Assembly: GCA_900104855.1 (NCBI GenBank)
Contig: FNSS01000001.1
Coordinates: 2,914,001 to 2,978,000 of the forward strand
Length of the DNA: 64,000 bases
Source of the DNA: Rhizobiales bacterium GAS188
GTDB lineage: Bacteria > Pseudomonadota > Alphaproteobacteria > Rhizobiales > Beijerinckiaceae
Direction: 5' to 3'
Shown here: one piece after another, positions 45,293-52,534 of the stretch
How the letters are laid out: the number at the start of each line of letters is the position of its first letter
How positions within the stretch are numbered: position 1 is the first letter of the stretch
Translations under genes and position numbers: made by a program
The notes under the pieces: generated by a model
The model's input: only the letters and a program-made list of their open reading frames with translations
Told to the model about the DNA's origin: nothing
Databases searched by the model: none

Positions 45293-45339
45293 GTTTGTCG
45301 ATTTCACGCATGTTGGACGATCTCACGCATATGGCTTGC
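45283..45339 (-). repeat. 19-bp tandem triplication of the dnaQ start region
   Basis: Units 45283-45301, 45302-45320 and 45321-45339 follow each other at an exact 19-base period; the first two differ at 2 of 19 bases, and the third keeps 9 of the first 10. Read on the - strand, each gives ATGCGTGA(A/G)ATCG. Only the inner copy continues into DnaQ; the outer two open eight-codon frames ending TGA just inside the next copy. Confidence 0.85.
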
Positions 45340-45492
45340 CTTCGATCCTGCCTCGGGTCTTGCCCGTCATCATGGCCGGCAAGGACGCGCCGAGAGCCGC
45401 ACCCAGCTTGGGTCTACAGCGCTTACGGTCGCGATTGAATCGGCAAGGCGGCAGGTCGCGGGACTTGACCCCAGTTTTCGTCGCTGTTCCCG

Positions 45493-46107
45493 TCACCCGG
45501 GCTGACGAGTCGGTCGGCCGGCCAATGCCCGGACGACGGATTGGACCTGGCGACGCGCCGCCGAATGGCTTCGCGAGGTGTCGATGACGAAATGGGCGCG
45601 GTTGCGCTTCTCGGCATCGGGCATCTGGCGGCGCAGGATGGCGTCGAACCGCTCCTGCGTCATGCCGGGACGCGCGAGCACCCGCTGGCGCTGGGCGGCG
45701 GCCGGCGCGCTGACCACGACGACGGCGTCGCAACGCGCCTCACCGCCAGTCTCGAACAGCAACGGAATATCGAGCACAGCGATCTGCGCCCCGGCGGCGC
45801 CGATGCTGTCGAGGAAGCTGCGCTCTTGCAAGCGCACCAGGGGATGCACGATGGCTTCGAGCCGACGAATCGCCGATTGGTCGGCGAGCACGAGATGCGC
45901 GAGCCGTTCGCGATCGACGGTGCCGTCGCACACCGTTCCGGGGAATGCCTGCTCAATCAACGGCGCGGCTTCGGCCGAGTAGAGCCGCGCCACCACTTGG
46001 TCGGCATCGAAGACCGGCACGCCGAGGCGGCGGAAATTCTCGGCCGCCGTGGTCTTGCCCATGCCGATCGAGCCGGTCAGTCCGAGGATGAAGGGCCTGG
46101 AGCGCAT
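45493..46107 (-). CDS. coaE: Dephospho-CoA kinase
   Basis: CoaE phosphorylates dephospho-CoA, the last step of coenzyme A synthesis. The 204-residue P-loop kinase has [12 protein letters not shown] at the N-terminus, [12 protein letters not shown] and [12 protein letters not shown], the family blocks, then [33 protein letters not shown] in the lid region. It lies seven bases downstream of aroE on the same strand, in the origin-proximal series dnaQ-coaE-aroE-maf. The first pathway enzyme, CoaA, is encoded in the same window at 25.5 kb. Confidence 0.97.
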   Translation of the reverse strand: MRSRPFILGLTGSIGMGKTTAAENFRRLGVPVFDADQVVARLYSAEAAPLIEQAFPGTVCDGTVDRERLAHLVLADQSAIRRLEAIVHPLVRLQERSFLDSIGAAGAQIAVLDIPLLFETGGEARCDAVVVVSAPAAAQRQRVLARPGMTQERFDAILRRQMPDAEKRNRAHFVIDTSRSHSAARRQVQSVVRALAGRPTRQPG

Positions 46108-46113
46108 GGTGGC

Positions 46114-46953
46114 TCAACTATGCCCGGTCGCGATGTCGGCGGCCACTCGGCGATAGAGCGCCTCGGTCACCAGCGGACGCCGGCCGAACCAATGCTCGAA
46201 GCCCGGGACGGCCTGATGGAGCAGCATGCCGAGGCCCCCGACCGTTTTGCGTCCCATGCGACGCGCCTCCCGCAAAAGCGGCGTTTCGAGCGGAACATAG
46301 ACGATATCCGTGACGAGCGCGTCGGCTTTGAGGCGGTCGATCTCGAAACCATGATCGGGCTGCCCGACCATGCCGAGCGACGTGGTGTTGATGAGGAGAT
46401 CGATGTCGGGGAGCATCTCCGGCAAGCGGTCGAGCGTCATGATCTCGATGCGGCGCGCTTGACCCGCCACGAGCGCTGCCGCCCGCTCGAGCGTGCGGTT
46501 GGCGATCAGGATGCGCTCGACGCCGCAGCTCGAGAGGGCAGCCAGGATGGCTCGCGTCGATCCGCCGGCGCCGAGGATCAGGGCGGTTCGGGTGGAAGCG
46601 CGCCAGCCCGGGGCCTCATGATCGAGATTGGCGAGAAAGCCGTGCACATCGGTGTTGTCGCCATGCAGGCGGCCGCGCTCGTCGAGCCAGATCGTGTTGA
46701 CGGCCTCGAGAGCGCGGGCAAGCTCCGTCGTCTCATCCACGAGACGGAAGGCGGCTTCCTTATGCGGCAAGGTGACGTTGCAGCCGACATAGCCATGCGC
46801 TGCGAGCCCGCGAAGGAAGCCTGCAAGCTCCGCCGCAACGACATGGCGGCGCTCATAGACACCGGCAATGCCGAGCTCCGTGAGCCAGAAGCCGTGCACG
46901 AGAGGCGATCGCGAGTGCGCGATCGGATCGCCGATGACGCAGGCCCGCTTCAC
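46114..46953 (-). CDS. aroE: Shikimate dehydrogenase
   Basis: AroE reduces 3-dehydroshikimate with NADPH in aromatic amino acid synthesis. The 279-residue protein has IGDPIAHSRSPLVHGFWL (shikimate-binding serines), NVTLPHKEAAFRLVDE (catalytic lysine), the NADP loop LILGAGGSTRAILAAL and the NRT phosphate motif. It starts at GTG 46953. The downstream gene coaE follows after seven bases. Confidence 0.97.
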   Translation of the reverse strand: MKRACVIGDPIAHSRSPLVHGFWLTELGIAGVYERRHVVAAELAGFLRGLAAHGYVGCNVTLPHKEAAFRLVDETTELARALEAVNTIWLDERGRLHGDNTDVHGFLANLDHEAPGWRASTRTALILGAGGSTRAILAALSSCGVERILIANRTLERAAALVAGQARRIEIMTLDRLPEMLPDIDLLINTTSLGMVGQPDHGFEIDRLKADALVTDIVYVPLETPLLREARRMGRKTVGGLGMLLHQAVPGFEHWFGRRPLVTEALYRRVAADIATGHS

Positions 46954-46987
46954 GGCGCGGCCTTCCGATGGAGATGCGGTCGAGGCG

Positions 46988-47629
46988 TCACAACTGCATG
47001 AGCCCGGCGGAGCGCAGATAGCGCAGGAGGCCGGTCAACGGCAGGCCCAATATGGTTGCGTGATCACCCTCGACGCGCTCGAACAGCAGCCGCCCGATAC
47101 TCTCGATCCGATAGGCGCCGACGCTCGCCAGCACCTCTTCTCCGGCTGCATCGAGATAGGTCTTGATCTCCGCATCGGTGAGCGTCCGCATGGTCAGCTC
47201 GGCAGTCTCGACGGCCTCGAACAGGATTGTGCCGTCGCGCGCCACCGCACAGGCGCTGACCAGAAGATGCGTCTGCCCGGCGAGCAGGCGCAATCGCTCC
47301 GCGGCCGCAGCGAGATCGGCGGATTTCGCGAGCGGCCGGTCGTTGAAGGTGAGGATCTGGTCGCCGCCGAGCACATAGCGCCCGCGGGCCTGTGCGGAAA
47401 CGGCGCAGGCCTTCGCGGCCGCGAGACGGCGCGCCAAGGCACAAGCGGCGGCGCCGCGCGAGAGCTCCTGCGCCTCGATGGCGCGTTCATCGAGATCGGC
47501 CGGCATCAGCTCGGCCAAGATGCCGAAAGCCGAGAGCAGAGCGCGCCTCGCCTCACTGCGCGAAGCGAGGATGAGCGGCTTCTCGCCAGCCCAGATTTGG
47601 CCTTCTTGAATTTTGCCCTGCGAGGCCAT
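46988..47629 (-). CDS. maf: Maf-like nucleoside triphosphate pyrophosphatase
   Basis: Maf proteins hydrolyse non-canonical or canonical nucleotides to monophosphates. The 213-residue sequence shows LILASRSEARRALLSAFGI, the catalytic LGGDQILTFNDR (D in GGDQ) and GAYRIESIGRLLFERVEGDHATILGLPLTGLL. The ILASRSxxR..LL form with FND is the alphaproteobacterial second Maf type. Its ATG lies one base from the end of ppsR upstream, so the two are co-translated or nearly so. It is part of the conserved segment to the left of the origin. Confidence 0.95.
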   Translation of the reverse strand: MASQGKIQEGQIWAGEKPLILASRSEARRALLSAFGILAELMPADLDERAIEAQELSRGAAACALARRLAAAKACAVSAQARGRYVLGGDQILTFNDRPLAKSADLAAAAERLRLLAGQTHLLVSACAVARDGTILFEAVETAELTMRTLTDAEIKTYLDAAGEEVLASVGAYRIESIGRLLFERVEGDHATILGLPLTGLLRYLRSAGLMQL

Positions 47630-47630
47630 T

Positions 47631-48461
47631 TTATTCGACGATGAATTTGAGCCGATGAGCCCGGTAGAAATCGATGATGGTTGCGGCGGTCTCCTCGATG
47701 GAGCGGCGCGTCACATCGATGACGGGCCAGGAATGCCGGGCGCAGAGCCGCCGCGAGGCCGCGATCTCCTCGGCGACCGCATCGCGATCCACATAGGACG
47801 TGTCGCTCGCCGCATTGAGCGACAAGAGCCGGTTCTGGCGGATCTGCACGATACGCTCGGGCGTGGCGACGAGGCCGACCACGAGGGCGCGCCTGGCATT
47901 CTCGATGCCGTTGGGCGGTGGGATTCCAGGGACCAGCGGGATATTGGCGGTCTTGATGCCGCGATTGGCGAGATAGATGCTGGTCGGCGTTTTCGATGTC
48001 CGGCTGACGCCGACCAGGATGACATCGGCCGAGTCGAAATCCTCCGGCAAATGGCCGTCATCATGCATCATCGTGTAGTTGAGGGCGTCGATGCGCTTGA
48101 AATAGTCGGCGTTCAGCACATGCTGGGCTCCGGCACGCGGCGTCGTTTCCGTGCCGAGATAGGCGCCGAACAGGTCCGAGACCGGCTTGAGGACCGAGAA
48201 GGACGGGCAGCCGAACTGCCGGCAATCCTCCTCGAGCTTTGCCGATAGTTCGGTATCGACCAGGGTGTAGAGCACGATTCCGGGCTCGCGCTCGATCTCG
48301 CCGAGCACCCGGCCAAGCTGATCGCTGGTGCGCACCAGCGGATAGACATGCTCGATGGCCGAGACGCCCGGATAGAGGGCGGAGGCCGCGCGGCTCAAGG
48401 CGATCAGCGTCTCGCCCGTCGCATCCGAGACGAGATGCAAATGGAAATAGCTGCGGCTCAT
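47631..48461 (-). CDS. ppsR: Pyruvate,phosphate dikinase / PEP synthase regulatory protein (DUF299, RP001 homologue)
   Basis: This is a bifunctional serine/threonine kinase and phosphorylase of the DUF299 family that switches PPDK or PEP synthase off and on. The 276-residue protein starts [19 protein letters not shown] at ATG 48461 (a longer frame to 48650 lacks homology) and carries the P-loop-like [18 protein letters not shown]. Its homologue is the RP001 gene that flanks the replication origin opposite hemE in Caulobacter and Rickettsia. Here too it is divergent from hemE across 411 bases. The target enzyme gene is not in this window. Confidence 0.95.
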   Translation of the reverse strand: MSRSYFHLHLVSDATGETLIALSRAASALYPGVSAIEHVYPLVRTSDQLGRVLGEIEREPGIVLYTLVDTELSAKLEEDCRQFGCPSFSVLKPVSDLFGAYLGTETTPRAGAQHVLNADYFKRIDALNYTMMHDDGHLPEDFDSADVILVGVSRTSKTPTSIYLANRGIKTANIPLVPGIPPPNGIENARRALVVGLVATPERIVQIRQNRLLSLNAASDTSYVDRDAVAEEIAASRRLCARHSWPVIDVTRRSIEETAATIIDFYRAHRLKFIVE

Positions 48462-48498
48462 TCGGGCCGCCGCAAGGGCGCCGGGAGTCCCGACAGGC

Positions 48499-48507
48499 TG
48501 TGGATTG
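48499..48507 (-). promoter_or_regulatory. DnaA-box-like site 1
   Basis: Read on the - strand it is CAATCCACA, two mismatches from TTATCCACA but keeping the TCCACA core. Confidence 0.4.
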
Positions 48508-48649
48508 CTGTGCGCAATTGAGGATCGGAGCCGAGCATGGCGTCTTCCCTTGCATGGCGGGCGAAACTCTTCAACAGGATCGCGGCGAGCGCCGTCTTTG
48601 CGGCGCCGTGCGGGAGTTCGGCGAAGTGCCACGGCCTCTGTGCGTCGCA

Positions 48650-48658
48650 TGTCGATAA
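48650..48658 (-). promoter_or_regulatory. DnaA-box-like site 2
   Basis: Read on the - strand it is TTATCGACA, one mismatch from the TTATCCACA consensus; the best candidate in the gap. Confidence 0.5.
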
Positions 48659-48759
48659 CTTCGCCGTACTTGTCTTTATCACCTTGTTATTGAAAGGTTT
48701 TCAGAGGGTGCGCAACACGACGGGCTGCGCTGCGCGTTGAGCGAGTGAACCGCATAGTC

Positions 48760-48768
48760 GGTGCATAA
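48760..48768 (-). promoter_or_regulatory. DnaA-box-like site 3
   Basis: Read on the - strand it is TTATGCACC, two mismatches from the consensus, next to the AT-rich stretch. Confidence 0.35.
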
Positions 48769-48872
48769 GCGATGGAGTGCGCTTCTCACCGGTTTTTGCC
48801 CCCTAACAATAAAAACAAAAGGGAATCAGACTTGATTTGATTCTTGAAGGAGCATGGCGCATTGACCTCGTC

Positions 48873-49928
48873 ATGCCTCCGATAAAGCCGATGCTTACCG
48901 TGCTCGATGGGATGAGGGTCGAGCCGCCGCCGATCTGGCTGATGCGCCAGGCGGGCCGCTTCCTCCCCGAATACCGGGCGCTGCGGGCGAAGGCCGGAAG
49001 CTTCATGGAATTCGCCTATGATCCGGCGCTCGCCTGCGAGGCGACGCTGCAGCCGATTCGCCGTTTTGGCTTCGATGCGGCGATCCTGTTCTCGGACATC
49101 CTGGTGGTGCCCGATGCATTGGGTTGCAAGGTGAGCTTCGCTGAAGGCGAGGGACCGCGTCTCGAGCCGATCAGCGACGCGAAGGGGCTTTCTCGTGTGG
49201 CGGAGGAGGTCGATCTCCAAAGGCTTTCGCCGGTCTTCGAGACGATCTCGCGGGTCAAGCGGGACTTGCCGGACGCCTGCACGATGCTCGGCTTTTGCGG
49301 TGCTCCCTGGACGGTCGCGAGCTATATGATCGCCGGACGCGGGACCCCCGATCTCGCTCCGTCGCGGCTCTTCGCCTATCGCTATCCACAGGCCTTCACG
49401 GAGCTGATCGACCGGCTGGTGAAGGCTTCGATCGCGTATCTCGTGCGCCAGCTCGAGGCGGGCGTCGAGGCCGTGCAGATCTTCGAGAGCTTCGCCGCTG
49501 CCATACCGAGGCCTTTCCTCGAGCCGTGGTCATGGACGCCGATCCGGCGCATCGTCGACGGGGTGCGGGCGAAAGTGCCGGGGGCGCGCGTGATCGTGTT
49601 CATCAAGGGTGGGAGCGGCACGCCGGCCGAGGTCGCCGAGGCGACGCGAGCCGATGCGCTCGGCATCGACTGGACGATCGATCCGCTTGATGCCGCAAGA
49701 GGCGGGTCACCGGTGGCGCTGCAGGGCAATCTCGATCCTTTGGCGCTGGCCGCGGGTGGAGAGGCGCTGGAGCGTGGGGTCGAGCAGGTCTTGGCGGGCT
49801 TTGCCAAGGTGCCCCATATTTTCAACCTCGGCCATGGCATCATTCCCGAGACGCCGGTTGAAAATGTCGAGCGCCTTATGAGGTTGGTGCGGAACGGTAA
49901 ATATTATTCACGTAAGAGCGGAACATGA
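48873..49928 (+). CDS. hemE: Uroporphyrinogen decarboxylase
   Basis: HemE decarboxylates uroporphyrinogen III to coproporphyrinogen III. The 351-residue protein carries the substrate-binding WLMRQAGRFLPEYR block (residues 22-35), DAAILFSDILVVPDALG and the C-terminal LGHGIIPETPVENV motif. ATG 48873 gives the family length. A strong GAAGGAG (48846-48852) lies ~20 bases upstream, too far for normal use, and an out-of-frame ATG at 48854 opens a four-codon frame, so the true start or mode of initiation is uncertain. hemE forms the right boundary of the predicted origin and overlaps hemJ by four bases. Confidence 0.95.
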   Translation: MPPIKPMLTVLDGMRVEPPPIWLMRQAGRFLPEYRALRAKAGSFMEFAYDPALACEATLQPIRRFGFDAAILFSDILVVPDALGCKVSFAEGEGPRLEPISDAKGLSRVAEEVDLQRLSPVFETISRVKRDLPDACTMLGFCGAPWTVASYMIAGRGTPDLAPSRLFAYRYPQAFTELIDRLVKASIAYLVRQLEAGVEAVQIFESFAAAIPRPFLEPWSWTPIRRIVDGVRAKVPGARVIVFIKGGSGTPAEVAEATRADALGIDWTIDPLDAARGGSPVALQGNLDPLALAAGGEALERGVEQVLAGFAKVPHIFNLGHGIIPETPVENVERLMRLVRNGKYYSRKSGT

Positions 49929-50353
49929 TGACGTATAATGTCGTTAAATCGCTGCATATTATCAGCATTATTGCCTGGATGGCTGGGCTTTTATACTTGC
50001 CACGATTGTTCGTCTACCATTCGCAATTGTCGGCAGGCTCGGATGCGCGGAGCACCTTCGAGACGATGGAGCGACGGCTGTTGAAGGCGATCATGCTGCC
50101 GGCGATGCTGGCAAGCTGGGCCTTCGGGATCTGGCTCGCGACGCTGCTCGGAGCCTGGGCGCAAGGCTGGCTGAATGCGAAGCTGCTGCTCGTGCTCATC
50201 CTGTCGGGCATGCATGGTTTCCTGGCGCGCGAGGCGCGGCGCCTGGCGCAAGGTGGTCAGCCGCGGCCGACGAAATTCTATCGCATGATCAATGAGGTGC
50301 CGACCCTGATCCTGATCGGGGCGGTCTTCCTGGTGGTGCTGAAGCCGTTCTAA
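49925..50353 (+). CDS. hemJ: Protoporphyrinogen IX oxidase HemJ
   Basis: HemJ is the membrane-bound protoporphyrinogen oxidase used by most Alphaproteobacteria lacking HemG/HemY. The 142-residue protein has four predicted membrane helices and the conserved N-terminal LHIISIIAWMAGLLYLPRLFVYH, with H11 the likely haem/proton ligand, and GWLNAKLLLVLILSGMHG plus MINEVPTLILIGAVFLVV. Its ATG overlaps the hemE stop (ATGA 49925-49928), so two haem enzymes are translationally coupled. Confidence 0.95.
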   Translation: MMTYNVVKSLHIISIIAWMAGLLYLPRLFVYHSQLSAGSDARSTFETMERRLLKAIMLPAMLASWAFGIWLATLLGAWAQGWLNAKLLLVLILSGMHGFLAREARRLAQGGQPRPTKFYRMINEVPTLILIGAVFLVVLKPF

Positions 50354-50371
50354 GGGTTGTGGCGCTCCCTT

Positions 50372-50394
50372 ACCTCTCCCCTTGTGGGAGAGGT
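50372..50394. repeat. BIME-like palindrome, single hairpin (copy 4)
   Basis: One CTCTCCCCTTGTGGGAGAG hairpin lies 18 bases after the hemJ stop, without a partner half. It may end or trim the hem transcript; no T-tract follows. Confidence 0.75.
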
Positions 50395-50680
50395 GGGGGC
50401 TCGCCAAGCGGAACCGTTTTACGGTCGAACTGGCGTTGCCGCGGAGTGGAAAATTCGCCGGGCGGCGTTTTGAAGAGTGAAACCTGCTCCTTGTGCAATG
50501 CAAGAAAAGTCGCTATGTAGGAATGGCGCGGTCGGTTCTTCGGCCGTGTTTCTCATCGACTGTTGGAGTTCGGCGGCCCCGCGCCGCATCAGCCTAGAGG
50601 CTCCTGAACTCCAATACGTGCGATCTTCCCGGATCCATTCCCGCTTGCGTCACGTGAACGCGGCGTCCAAGGTCTAAGCA
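50395..50680 (+). other. rho leader region, no gene seen
   Basis: About 290 bases precede rho with no supportable coding sequence. rho mRNAs often have long autoregulated leaders in proteobacteria, so this stretch may be an attenuating leader; that is inference from position only. Confidence 0.4.
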
Positions 50681-51946
50681 ATGGCGGAAATCAAACTTCA
50701 TGATTTGAAGGGCAAAAGCCCTACAGAGCTCTTGGCATTTGCCGAAGAGCTCAAAGTTGAAAATGCAAATTCCATGCGGAAGCAGGAATTGTTATTTGCG
50801 ATTCTCAAACAACAAGCGGCCAATCAGGTCGAAATTATTGGCGAAGGCGTCGTCGAGGTGCTGCAGGACGGCTTCGGATTCCTGCGCTCGCCGGAAGCGA
50901 ATTATCTCGCGGGACCAGACGACATCTATGTCTCGCCGTCGCAGATCAGGCGGTTCGGCCTGAGGACGGGCGACACCGTCGAAGGTATGATTCGCAGCCC
51001 GAAGGAGGGCGAGCGTTATTTCGCCCTGCTGAAGGTTAATTCGATCAACTTCGAGGACCCCGAGAAGGTGCGCCACAAGGTGCATTTCGACAATCTGACG
51101 CCGCTCTATCCGGATAAGAGGCTGCGGCTCGAGATCGAGGATCCGACCAAGAAGGATTTTTCGGCGCGCGTCATCGATATCGTGTCGCCGATCGGCAAGG
51201 GGCAGCGCGCCCTGATCGTCTCGCCGCCGCGCACCGGCAAGACGGTGCTGCTGCAGAACATCGCCCAATCCATCACCAGCAATCATCCGGAGAGCTATCT
51301 GATCGTGCTGCTCATCGATGAGCGGCCCGAGGAAGTGACCGATATGCAGCGCTCGGTGCGCGGCGAGGTCGTGTCCTCGACCTTCGATGAGCCGGCTTCG
51401 CGCCATGTCCAGGTTGCAGAGATGGTGATCGAAAAGGCGAAGCGCTTGGTCGAGCACGGGCGGGACGTGGTGATCCTGCTCGATTCGATCACGCGCCTCG
51501 GGCGAGCCTACAACACCGTGGTGCCGTCTTCGGGCAAGGTGCTGACGGGCGGCGTCGACGCCAATGCGTTGCAGCGGCCGAAGCGCTTCTTCGGTGCGGC
51601 GCGCAATATCGAGGAGGGCGGCTCGCTGACGATCATCGCGACCGCGTTGATCGATACCGGCAGCCGCATGGACGAGGTGATCTTCGAAGAGTTCAAGGGA
51701 ACCGGCAATTCGGAAATCATCCTTGACCGCAAGGTTTCGGACAAGCGGACCTTCCCGGCGCTCGACATCACCCGGTCGGGAACGCGCAAGGAAGAGCTGC
51801 TGGTGCCGCCCGAAGTGCTCAAGAAGATGTATGTGCTGCGTCGGATCCTTAACCCGATGGGAACGGTCGATGCGATCGAGTTCCTGCTGGACAAGCTGCG
51901 CCAGACGAAGACCAATGCGGACTTCTTCGAGTCGATGAACACTTAA
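50681..51946 (+). CDS. rho: Transcription termination factor Rho
   Basis: Rho is the hexameric RNA-dependent ATPase/helicase that terminates transcription. The 421-residue protein has an N-terminal Rho_N helix bundle ([19 protein letters not shown]), an RNA-binding cold-shock-like domain ([37 protein letters not shown]), the Walker A loop [11 protein letters not shown] (K187), Walker [17 protein letters not shown] and the Q/R-loop region. The length is the typical ~420. The first ~50 codons are visibly more AT-rich than neighbouring genes. Its place beside hemE-hemJ to the right of the origin is conserved in Alphaproteobacteria. Confidence 0.98.
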   Translation: MAEIKLHDLKGKSPTELLAFAEELKVENANSMRKQELLFAILKQQAANQVEIIGEGVVEVLQDGFGFLRSPEANYLAGPDDIYVSPSQIRRFGLRTGDTVEGMIRSPKEGERYFALLKVNSINFEDPEKVRHKVHFDNLTPLYPDKRLRLEIEDPTKKDFSARVIDIVSPIGKGQRALIVSPPRTGKTVLLQNIAQSITSNHPESYLIVLLIDERPEEVTDMQRSVRGEVVSSTFDEPASRHVQVAEMVIEKAKRLVEHGRDVVILLDSITRLGRAYNTVVPSSGKVLTGGVDANALQRPKRFFGAARNIEEGGSLTIIATALIDTGSRMDEVIFEEFKGTGNSEIILDRKVSDKRTFPALDITRSGTRKEELLVPPEVLKKMYVLRRILNPMGTVDAIEFLLDKLRQTKTNADFFESMNT

Positions 51947-51953
51947 GGCATCG

Positions 51954-51978
51954 CGGCCGCGAGGGGGCGGCCGAATTT
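51954..51978 (+). terminator. Possible rho 3' hairpin
   Basis: A seven-base GC stem (CGGCCGC at 51954-51960 with GCGGCCG at 51967-51973) and a six-base loop are followed by AATTT, starting eight bases after the rho stop. The T-tract is poor, so this is a weak intrinsic terminator at best. Confidence 0.3.
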
Positions 51979-51997
51979 GCCTGGTGGGGGTTTGACC

Positions 51998-52297
51998 TTG
52001 TCCGAAGGGCCGGAGCGATGCGCATTATGCGGGCGCTTGATCCCGGCGCATGCACGGGCGAGCCGGCATCATCTCGTGCCGAAATCGGAGGGCGGGGCCC
52101 GGTTCGGCACTGTGCGGCTGCATCAGATCTGCCACAGCGCGATCCACGCTCGATTCAAGGAGAACGAGATCGGGGGCAAACTGAGCCGCATCGAGGATTT
52201 GCGTGCGGATCCCGAATTGGCAGGATTTCTGCGATGGATTCGCGACAAGCCGGACGATTTCCACGCCCCCACCTATCCGATGCGGAAATTGCGCTAG
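51998..52297 (+). CDS. Small HNH-type nuclease-like protein
   Basis: This is a 99-residue protein with an HNH/zinc-finger core: CALCGRLIP (CxxC), then RHHLVPKSEGGARFGTVRLHQICHSAIHARF, i.e. paired histidines, H-x-x-C-H and a following IH, the metal-binding betabetaalpha pattern. The tail LRWIRDKPDDFHAPTYPMRKLR is basic. The start is uncertain: TTG 51998 follows a GGTGGGGG run; TTG 51992 and 51977 are upstream options. It stands alone between rho and a BIME repeat, ahead of mnmE. No methyltransferase or restriction partner is present, so its role is unknown. Confidence 0.8.
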   Translation: MSEGPERCALCGRLIPAHARASRHHLVPKSEGGARFGTVRLHQICHSAIHARFKENEIGGKLSRIEDLRADPELAGFLRWIRDKPDDFHAPTYPMRKLR

Positions 52298-52318
52298 CGT
52301 TGAGCCTCGGCGGCTCCC

Positions 52319-52522
52319 ACCTCTCCCCTTGTGGGAGAGGTCGGCTTCGAAGAGCGAAGCGATGAGAAGCCGAGTGAGGGGGGGGGCAGCGCCGACTCCC
52401 GAAGGGCTCGCTATCTTTGGACCGGAAAGACCACGTTTGTCCGGCTTGCGAAGCAGGATCTGCCCCCCTCACCCGATCCTCGCCTGGCGGCTCGGATCGA
52501 CCTCTCCCGCAAGGGGAGAGGT
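52319..52522. repeat. BIME-like composite palindrome (copy 5)
   Basis: The left hairpin is 52319-52341 and the right, inverted, 52500-52522. The left tail is a third subtype (CGGCTTCGAAGAGCGAAGCG...GAGTGAGGGGGG); the right tail is the GATCCGAGCC..AGGCGAGGATC subtype. The right end, GGGGAGAGGTGAG, lies only ~9 bases before the mnmE ATG and so provides its purine-rich ribosome site. Confidence 0.85.
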
Positions 52523-52534
52523 GAGCGCGGCGCT

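Larger units (their letters stand above)
48462..48872. other. Predicted chromosomal replication origin (oriC)
   Basis: This noncoding gap lies between divergent ppsR (RP001 homologue) and hemE, the arrangement described for Caulobacter and Rickettsia origins. It contains three DnaA-box-like 9-mers in the same orientation (48499-48507, 48650-48658, 48760-48768) and an AT-rich stretch at about 48795-48845 suited to unwinding. Gene orientation switches here from leftward to rightward. No TTAA-N7-TTAA CtrA box was seen. Two parS sites and parAB lie 5-10 kb to the right. Confidence 0.75.

Noticed and set aside
45283-45339. Tandem repeat considered as a CRISPR remnant or operator array
   Set aside because: The period is only 19 bases with no spacer, and the units reproduce the dnaQ start itself, so tandem slippage is the simpler reading.
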